Assembly (NCBI RefSeq): GCF_019343475.1
Contig: NZ_CP072453.1
Coordinates: 3,720,001 to 3,784,000, forward strand
Length of the DNA stretch: 64,000 nt
Direction of reading: 5' to 3'
Source of the DNA: Providencia sp. R33
GTDB taxonomy: Bacteria > Pseudomonadota > Gammaproteobacteria > Enterobacterales > Enterobacteriaceae
The notes under the pieces were generated by a model that saw nothing but the letters and a program-made list of their open reading frames with translations, ran no database searches and was not told where the DNA came from. The position numbers were made by a program, and so were the translations under genes. This document shows positions 58,339-64,000 of this stretch, in pieces (within the stretch, counting starts at the first letter, position 1; each line of letters opens with the position of its first letter).

Positions 58339-58767
58339 ATGAATAAAACCAAAAGCGCTAACCATAAAATTTTTGACCAAATTCTTTCTGTGAATAACCA
58401 GAAAGAGAATGAGTTTAACAATGGCCAAGATGGTGCAACGATTCTTTCTTTATTAGTGATGTTTTTTGTACCCTTTTTACTGCTAAATGCCACAAGAAAT
58501 TTCGTTGGAATTGAGTATAGTTTTGCGTCTGTTGTGGGGATGTTAGTAATCAGTGGGATTATCACTATCGCATTGTTTAAAACGCTAAAATTGGGTTCCC
58601 AATTTGCAGATAAACATGTTGTATTAGACCAATTACTTTCTCGTTATACACCGAAAAATAAACAAGAATTCAAAAAATTACAAGAAGAGAGAAAAACAAA
58701 TTCAGTTGAGTTTTATTCACTGGTAGAAAATTGGGCTGATGTAGAAAGACAACACTATGCAAGATAG
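58339..58767 (+). CDS. Small hypothetical membrane protein
   Basis: 142 residues that I do not recognise. Two adjacent membrane segments (about 34-52 and 60-82, with VPFLLLNATRNFVG between) are flanked by charged cytoplasmic ends. The C-terminal half is helical and charged (PKNKQEFKKLQEERKTNS). ATG 58339 has AAAGGTGG upstream; a GTG at 58330 would overlap that site. A strong terminator follows, so it is a single-gene unit. Confidence 0.72.
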   Translation: MNKTKSANHKIFDQILSVNNQKENEFNNGQDGATILSLLVMFFVPFLLLNATRNFVGIEYSFASVVGMLVISGIITIALFKTLKLGSQFADKHVVLDQLLSRYTPKNKQEFKKLQEERKTNSVEFYSLVENWADVERQHYAR

Positions 58768-58812
58768 CAACGAATAACGAAAATAAAAATAAATCCTTAA
58801 ATGTTATCAACT

Positions 58813-58848
58813 TCCTTCTTTTCTCTATATGGAAAGAAGGATTTTTTT
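58813..58848 (+). terminator. Terminator of the small membrane protein gene
   Basis: TCCTTCTTT pairs with AAAGAAGGA across an 11-base loop, followed directly by seven T. Confidence 0.9.
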
Positions 58849-58901
58849 GTCTTAGTGAGCCTACTATGGCCTTTATTCCGAAAGAGATAAAGATGGATAA
58901 T

Positions 58902-58927
58902 AAAAAAACGGCTCGATATTCTGAGCC
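58902..58927 (-). terminator. Terminator of the acs-yjcH-actP operon
   Basis: On the minus strand GGCTC and GAGCC form the stem (58923-58927 with 58910-58914), followed by G and a run of T. It lies 26 bases beyond the actP stop. Confidence 0.82.
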
Positions 58928-58952
58928 ATTTTCGGTGGCAACTAGATAAAAT

Positions 58953-60602
58953 TTAGTGGGATTTGCCTTGTTCAATACCCAAACCAATTTGTGAACGAAC
59001 AAATTGCTCTTTAAAGCGTTCTCTCTCCATTCTGCCTTGTTCTGAGTTATCCGTAATGGAGAATAACCAAGATGCGACAAACGCGACAATCATAGAGAAT
59101 AATGCAGGGTATTCATAAGGGTAGATAGGTTTGTCATGGTGTAGGATGCCAACCCAAATTGTTGGTCCTAAAATCATTAAGACGACTGCCGTCGTGAGCC
59201 CTAACCAGCCCCCTGCTAATGCACCGCGAGTGGTGAGCTTGCGCCAGTACATGGACAGTAAAATAATTGGGAAGTTACAGCTTGCTGCAATAGAGAAGGC
59301 TAAACCAACCATGAAAGCAATATTTTGTTTTTCAAACAAAATACCAAGTCCAATTGCAACAAAACCTAAGATAACAACCGTAATTTTTGAGACTCGTAAC
59401 TCGTCTTTTTCGTCAGCTTTACCATTTTTCATCGCCATCGCATAAAGGTCATGGGATACCGCTGAAGCACCAGCAAGTGTTAAACCCGCAACAACCGCAA
59501 GAATGGTGGCGAAAGCAACCGCAGAGATAAAGCCAAGGAAGAAGTTACCGCCAACAGCATCAGCAAGGTGAACCGCTGCCATATTGGTACCGCCAATCAG
59601 CGCGCCTGCGGCATCTTTAAATGCAGGGTTTGAGCTGACAAGAACAATCGCACCGAAACCAATAATGAAGGTTAAAATGTAGAAGTAACCGATAAACCCT
59701 GTTGCATAGAACACGCTCTTACGAGCTTCTTTTGCATCACTCACAGTGAAGAAGCGCATAATGATATGAGGAAGACCTGCCGTACCGAACATCAATGCTA
59801 AGCCGAGTGATAAAGCGGATATTGGGTCGGAAACGAGTCCCCCAGGGCTCATAATAGCAATACCATTTTTATGAACGGCAACGGCTTCTTTAAATAAGGT
59901 ATTAAAGTTAAAGCCGACGTGCTTCATGACCATTACTGCCATGAATGTCGCACCTGCTAATAATAAAATTGCTTTGATGATTTGTACCCATGTAGTCGCT
60001 AACATTCCGCCAAATAGAACGTACAGCACCATCAAGATACCGACAATCACAACAGCAACATGGTAATTAAGACCGAATAATAATTCGATTAATTTACCCG
60101 CTCCTACCATTTGAGCGATGAGATAGAGTGCAACGACGACCAACGAACCGACAGCAGATAAAATTCGAATCGGCCTTTGTTTTAACCGGTAAGATGCAAC
60201 GTCGGCGAAAGTGTAGCGACCTAAATTACGCAAGCGCTCAGCAATTAAGAATAGAATGATCGGCCAGCCAATTAAGAAACCAATTGAGTAGATTAGCCCA
60301 TCATAGCCAGAGGTATAAACTAGAGCGGAAATCCCTAAGAAGGATGCGGCAGACATAAAGTCCCCAGCAATTGCCATCCCATTTTGGAAGCCTGTAATTT
60401 TCCCGCCTGCTGTATAGTAATCAGAGCGAGAACGCGTTCTTTTCGACGCCCAATAAGTGATATATAACGTAAAACCGACGAACAGCAAGAACATCACAAT
60501 AGCTTGAATATTGACAGGCTGACGTTCAACATCCCCTGTCAATGCATCGGAAAATGCCATTGATGAGGTAAAAAAGAGAATGAGTGAGAGCAAATATTTC
60601 AT
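58953..60602 (-). CDS. actP: Acetate/glycolate sodium symporter
   Basis: 549 residues, same as E. coli ActP. A sodium:solute symporter (SSS family) with a cleavable signal-like N terminus and about 13 membrane helices. Motifs such as YYTAGGKITGFQNGMAIAGD and GFISAVAFATILAVVAGLTLAG are intact. It takes up acetate for Acs. Its start overlaps the yjcH stop by 4 bases. Confidence 0.97.
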   Translation of the reverse strand: MKYLLSLILFFTSSMAFSDALTGDVERQPVNIQAIVMFLLFVGFTLYITYWASKRTRSRSDYYTAGGKITGFQNGMAIAGDFMSAASFLGISALVYTSGYDGLIYSIGFLIGWPIILFLIAERLRNLGRYTFADVASYRLKQRPIRILSAVGSLVVVALYLIAQMVGAGKLIELLFGLNYHVAVVIVGILMVLYVLFGGMLATTWVQIIKAILLLAGATFMAVMVMKHVGFNFNTLFKEAVAVHKNGIAIMSPGGLVSDPISALSLGLALMFGTAGLPHIIMRFFTVSDAKEARKSVFYATGFIGYFYILTFIIGFGAIVLVSSNPAFKDAAGALIGGTNMAAVHLADAVGGNFFLGFISAVAFATILAVVAGLTLAGASAVSHDLYAMAMKNGKADEKDELRVSKITVVILGFVAIGLGILFEKQNIAFMVGLAFSIAASCNFPIILLSMYWRKLTTRGALAGGWLGLTTAVVLMILGPTIWVGILHHDKPIYPYEYPALFSMIVAFVASWLFSITDNSEQGRMERERFKEQFVRSQIGLGIEQGKSH

Positions 60603-60910
60603 TTTTCTACCTCTTTTAAAATTTCGGCCGTTAAACGGTCATATTCACCATTAGCACGGATAACGTATAGCCCGGTTAACACAAACGAAATGACGATCAG
60701 TCCAACACCCACAGGGATCCCTCTAGTGATATATGAACCTTCCGCAATTGGTGTACCTAACCAGCTAGGGTCAAAAGCGATAAGAAAAATAAAACCAACA
60801 TACAGGACAAGCGTTATTACTGATAACAACCATGAAAAGCGACTACGTTTTCTAACCAGTTCTTTGAAACGAGGGTTATCCTCTACCTTTTTGTAAGCAG
60901 TAGCATTCAT
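60599..60910 (-). CDS. yjcH: DUF485 inner membrane protein YjcH
   Basis: 103 residues (E. coli 104) with two membrane helices. The block RFKELVRKRSRFSWLLSVIT is typical. It is always found between acs and actP and is thought to assist the symporter. It overlaps the actP start (ATGA). Confidence 0.96.
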   Translation of the reverse strand: MNATAYKKVEDNPRFKELVRKRSRFSWLLSVITLVLYVGFIFLIAFDPSWLGTPIAEGSYITRGIPVGVGLIVISFVLTGLYVIRANGEYDRLTAEILKEVEK

Positions 60911-60927
60911 CAGAGTTCTCCTCTGTT

Positions 60928-61051
60928 ATACTCGTCATTCTTCAAGTTGCAGCTTTGTTGACCGCACTCACTCACACGAGTCACATACTTATGTATGCTC
61001 CTCGCGATTCGTTCGCTTGTCGCCTAGCTGCACCTCGAATTATTTAGAGTA
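60928..61051. repeat. Palindromic dispersed repeat (YPAL-like) between acs and yjcH
   Basis: About 124 bases with inverted ends: ATACTC...TTCAAGTTGCAGC at the left and GCTGCACCTCGAATTATTTAGAGTA at the right (complementary apart from a few changes). In the centre is the small hairpin CATAC-TTAT-GTATG (60984-60997). I recall very similar palindromic elements scattered between genes in Yersinia (YPAL), Serratia and Photorhabdus. It would fold in the acs-yjcH-actP mRNA. Confidence 0.72.
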
Positions 61052-61105
61052 AACCGTCTTGTTGGGATGTATGTAAGGCCACCTCTATGAGTTGGCCTTT
61101 TGGCG

Positions 61106-63061
61106 TTATGACATACTCATAGACTGTTTTTCTTCGAGTAGTTTTTCGACAACACCCGGATCTGCCAGCGTGGAGGTATCTCCAAAGTTGCTGGTGTCCC
61201 CTGATGCAATTTTTCGTAGGATACGGCGCATAATTTTACCAGAGCGGGTTTTTGGCAAAGAATCCGTCCAGTGAAGAACGTCCGGTGTTGCGATTGGGCC
61301 AATTTCTTTACGCACCCAATTGCGAACTTCGGTGTACAGCTCAGGAGAGGGTTCAACCCCAGAGATTAATGTGACATAGGCATAGATTGCCTGCCCCTTA
61401 ATACTGTGAGGAATACCAACCACAGCGGCTTCTGCCACTTTCGGATGCGAGACGAGGGCGGATTCAATCTCTGCGGTGCCTAAGCGGTGCCCAGAGATAT
61501 TCAGTACATCGTCAACACGACCTGTGATCCAGTAATAACCATCTTCATCACGACGAGCGCCATCACCACTAAAGTACATGCCTTTAAAGGTAGAGAAATA
61601 GGTTTGCTCGAAGCGTTCGTGATCGCCAAATAAAGTACGGGCTTGGCCCGGCCATGAATCGACAATCACTAAGTTACCTTCGGTTGCCCCTTCAATAGGT
61701 TCACCAAGGTTATCCACAAGTGCAGGGCGGACACCAAAGAAAGGTAATGTTGCGGAGCCTGGTTTTAACATAGTTGCACCTGGCAGCGGCGTGATCATAA
61801 AACCACCCGTTTCGGTTTGCCACCATGTATCAACCACTGGGCAACGGCTGTTACCAATTTTCTTGTAGAACCATTCCCACGCTTCAGGATTAATTGGTTC
61901 GCCAACAGAACCAAGAATACGTAATGAGCTACGGTCGGTACCTTCAATCGCTTTGTCGCCTTCCGCCATTAATGCACGGATAGCAGTTGGCGCGGTATAA
62001 AGAATATTGACTTGGTGCTTATCAACGACCTGACTCATTCGATTAACGGATGGGTAATTTGGTACACCTTCAAACATAACGGTTTTTGCGCCATTGGATA
62101 ATGGCCCATAGAGTAAGTAGCTATGACCCGTTACCCAGCCTACATCCGCAGTACACCAGTAGACTTCACCTGGATGGTAGTCAAAGGTATATTTAAATGT
62201 GAGTGTGGCATAAACCAGATAACCACCTGTGGAGTGGAGAACACCTTTAGGTTTACCTGTTGAGCCTGAGGTATACAGAATGAACAGCGGGTCTTCCGCG
62301 CTCATTTCTTCTGGTGGGCAATCAGCGCTAACCCCTTTGATAACATCATGCCACCATAAGTCGCGACCTTCGACCCAACTTGGAACATTGCCTGTACGTT
62401 GGTAGACAATGACATTCGCAACAGTAGTGACTTGCGGGTTGGTTAATGCGTCATCCACATTTTTCTTCAGTGGAATCGCACGCCCTGCACGTAAGCCTTC
62501 ATCAGCGGTGATAATCAGCTTTGCTTTACAGTCAATAACGCGACCAGAGACAGCCTCAGGAGAGAAACCAGCGAAAATGACCGTATGGATAGCGCCGATA
62601 CGCGCACACGCTAGCATGGCGACAGCGGCTTCGACGACCATTGGCATATAAATCGCCACGACATCCCCTTTGCGGATGCCTTGTTTCTTTAAGACATTAG
62701 CAAACTGGCTAACATCGTGGTGCAATTCACGATAAGTGACATTTTTTGACGATGAAGGGTCATCGCCTTCCCAAATAATCGCTACTTGGTCGCCTTTTTC
62801 AGCCAGATGGCGGTCCAAACAGTTTGCACTTAAATTTAAAGTGCCATCTTCAAACCAACGGATATCGATATGTCCAGGGTCAAAAGACGTGTTCTTAACA
62901 CGGGTGTACGGTTTAATCCAATCAACGATTTTTCCTTTTTCGCCCCAAAATCCTTCAGGGTCTTGAATCGAGCGTTGGTACTCATCGTTATACTGTTGTT
63001 CGGTAATTAGGGCATTTTTTGCAATTTCAGCAGGAACGGGATGTTTAGTTATTTGAGTCAT
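61106..63061 (-). CDS. acs: Acetyl-CoA synthetase
   Basis: 651 residues (E. coli 652). It makes acetyl-CoA from acetate, CoA and ATP through acetyl-AMP. The adenylation loop YTSGSTGKPKGVLH, the motif DTWWQTETGGFMITPLPG, the hinge region and the acetyl-regulated lysine in PKTRSGKIMRR are present. ATG 63061 (MTQITKHPVPAEIAKNALI) matches the family, and AAGGAG precedes it. An upstream in-frame ATG at 63079 would include the ribosome site. First gene of the acetate operon. Confidence 0.97.
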   Translation of the reverse strand: MTQITKHPVPAEIAKNALITEQQYNDEYQRSIQDPEGFWGEKGKIVDWIKPYTRVKNTSFDPGHIDIRWFEDGTLNLSANCLDRHLAEKGDQVAIIWEGDDPSSSKNVTYRELHHDVSQFANVLKKQGIRKGDVVAIYMPMVVEAAVAMLACARIGAIHTVIFAGFSPEAVSGRVIDCKAKLIITADEGLRAGRAIPLKKNVDDALTNPQVTTVANVIVYQRTGNVPSWVEGRDLWWHDVIKGVSADCPPEEMSAEDPLFILYTSGSTGKPKGVLHSTGGYLVYATLTFKYTFDYHPGEVYWCTADVGWVTGHSYLLYGPLSNGAKTVMFEGVPNYPSVNRMSQVVDKHQVNILYTAPTAIRALMAEGDKAIEGTDRSSLRILGSVGEPINPEAWEWFYKKIGNSRCPVVDTWWQTETGGFMITPLPGATMLKPGSATLPFFGVRPALVDNLGEPIEGATEGNLVIVDSWPGQARTLFGDHERFEQTYFSTFKGMYFSGDGARRDEDGYYWITGRVDDVLNISGHRLGTAEIESALVSHPKVAEAAVVGIPHSIKGQAIYAYVTLISGVEPSPELYTEVRNWVRKEIGPIATPDVLHWTDSLPKTRSGKIMRRILRKIASGDTSNFGDTSTLADPGVVEKLLEEKQSMSMS

Positions 63062-63479
63062 ATTATTATCTCCTTGCAAATGTTAATACTATGTCAAAAA
63101 ACGGTTAACTAAAGCACGAAATATAAATTTGTTTTTCTTTTGCGCGGAAGATCACGTATTAATTGTAATGAGATTTGCAGGATTATCATTTGATGCTAAA
63201 TCCAGTATTGAAATATAAATCTAAAAATATTGAAAATGTTGGATGTAAAGAAAAATAAATCGTGGAGATATTGGTATTAGTTACTGTATAAACTAATTCT
63301 CATAGGGAATGCAAAAGACCACAATTTCATCATGGATTTGATAATGATTTTCATTAACAGAAAAATAACTATAATAGAGAGAAATTCACAAGGTGCGAAA
63401 CTACGCAAGTGCCATACCCTATGAACCTTGTGGTGAAAATGAGAAACATAGTGGTATTTACGTCACTGGAGACAATAAA
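63062..63479. other. Divergent acs-sodA control region
   Basis: A 418-base AT-rich region with the acs promoter on one side and the sodA promoter on the other. The Fur-like site and the sodA -10 (TATAAT, 63370-63375) lie in the sodA half. No ORF was seen. A CRP site for acs is expected from E. coli but I found no convincing match. Confidence 0.55.
63339..63375 (+). promoter_or_regulatory. sodA promoter with Fur-like site
   Basis: TGATAAT-G-ATTTTCA at 63339-63353 is a 7-1-7 Fur site with one mismatch, overlapping the expected -35. TATAAT follows at 63370-63375. Fur and redox control of sodA is known in E. coli. Confidence 0.7.
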
Positions 63480-64000
63480 ATGAGTTATACATTACCTGCT
63501 TTACCTTATGCTTATGATGCGTTGGAACCACATTTTGACAAACAAACCATGGAAATCCACCACACTAAGCACCATCAAACCTATGTGACTAACACCAACA
63601 CGGCGTTAGAAAAATTACCTGAATTAGCAGGTCTGGATATTGACGTTCTGATTCAAAAATTAGACCAAATTCCTGCTGATCAACGTACCTTCGTGCGTAA
63701 CAATGCGGGTGGTCACTCAAACCACAGCATGTTCTGGAAAGGTTTGAAATTAAATACTGAATTAAAAGGCGACTTGAAAGCGGCTATCGAGCGCGATTTT
63801 GGTAGCGTTGATGCATTCAAAGAGCTGTTTGAGAAAGCAGCTGCAACTCGCTTTGGTTCAGGCTGGGCGTGGCTGGTTCTGAAAGATGACGGTAAATTAG
63901 CCGTTGTATCAACTGCTAACCAAGACAACCCATTAATGGGTGAAGCGATTTCTGGTGCTTCAGGTTACCCAATCATCGGTTTAGATGTGTGGGAACACGC
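63480..64000 (+). CDS. sodA: Manganese superoxide dismutase, 3'-truncated by the window end
   Basis: 173 codons and two bases of a gene normally about 206 codons long. It starts MSYTLPALPYAYDALEPHFD. Metal-binding and active-site residues lie in MEIHHTKHHQTYV and NNAGGHSNHSMFW; the later ligands are partly visible at LDVWEHA at the edge. It converts superoxide to peroxide in the cytoplasm. GGAGACAATAAA precedes the ATG. Confidence 0.98.
   Translation, partial: MSYTLPALPYAYDALEPHFDKQTMEIHHTKHHQTYVTNTNTALEKLPELAGLDIDVLIQKLDQIPADQRTFVRNNAGGHSNHSMFWKGLKLNTELKGDLKAAIERDFGSVDAFKELFEKAAATRFGSGWAWLVLKDDGKLAVVSTANQDNPLMGEAISGASGYPIIGLDVWEH

Overview
The window is a contiguous chromosomal segment of an enterobacterium of the Morganellaceae, most probably Providencia. 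The evidence is a base composition of about 40% G+C judged by eye, the gene order atpIBEFHAGDC-glmU-glmS next to rsmG-mnmG-oriC-mioC-asnC/asnA-viaA-ravA-rbsDACBK-rbsR-hsrA-yieP-rrn, proteins close to but clearly distinct from Escherichia coli, and an SmvA/SmvR-type efflux pair known from Proteus and Providencia. The replication origin lies at about 37.4-37.65 kb. The rbs operon and the rRNA operon to its right, and the atp-glm genes to its left, are all transcribed away from it.

Region by region. 1-1.4 kb: end of yagU and nagK. 1.45-10.2 kb: an apparently co-transcribed four-gene set (OB-fold/NfeD-like membrane protein, long flotillin, 1646-residue coiled-coil AAA+ ATPase, rhomboid protease) preceded by a perfect 7-1-7 Fur palindrome. 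This is the least understood system in the window. 10.2-14.6 kb: a SufR-like cysteine-rich regulator divergent from an MFS pump, then the SmvA-type drug/biocide pump divergent from a TetR gene that is frameshifted at its 5' end. 14.6-15.4 kb: an AT-rich OspG/NleH-like minimal kinase, probably an acquired effector. 15.5-20.6 kb: an iron-uptake cassette (Fur box, PchR-like AraC regulator, TonB-dependent siderophore receptor, PepSY membrane protein, substrate-binding protein). 20.7-23.3 kb: an unrecognised cysteine-cluster protein and an SLC13-type permease.

23.7-43 kb is core genome: glmS, glmU, the F1Fo ATP synthase operon with a palindromic CRP-type site far upstream, rsmG, mnmG, oriC, mioC, asnC, asnA, viaA and ravA. 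43-48.9 kb is the ribose operon with two strong RbsR operators. 48.9-51 kb holds hsrA and yieP. 51.1-56.9 kb is a complete rRNA operon (16S, tRNA-Glu(TTC), 23S, 5S) with tandem promoters, boxA elements and a terminator. 56.9-58.3 kb is a gene-free tract with at least seven degenerate copies of a short repeat. The window ends with a small membrane protein, the acetate module actP-yjcH-acs (carrying a palindromic dispersed repeat between yjcH and acs), and a 3'-truncated sodA behind a Fur-like site.

Functional themes are iron (three Fur-like sites and the siderophore cassette), envelope integrity (flotillin/ATPase/rhomboid set, efflux pumps), and replication, translation and energy housekeeping around oriC. 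All assignments come from reading the sequence and from remembered family members. No database search was run.
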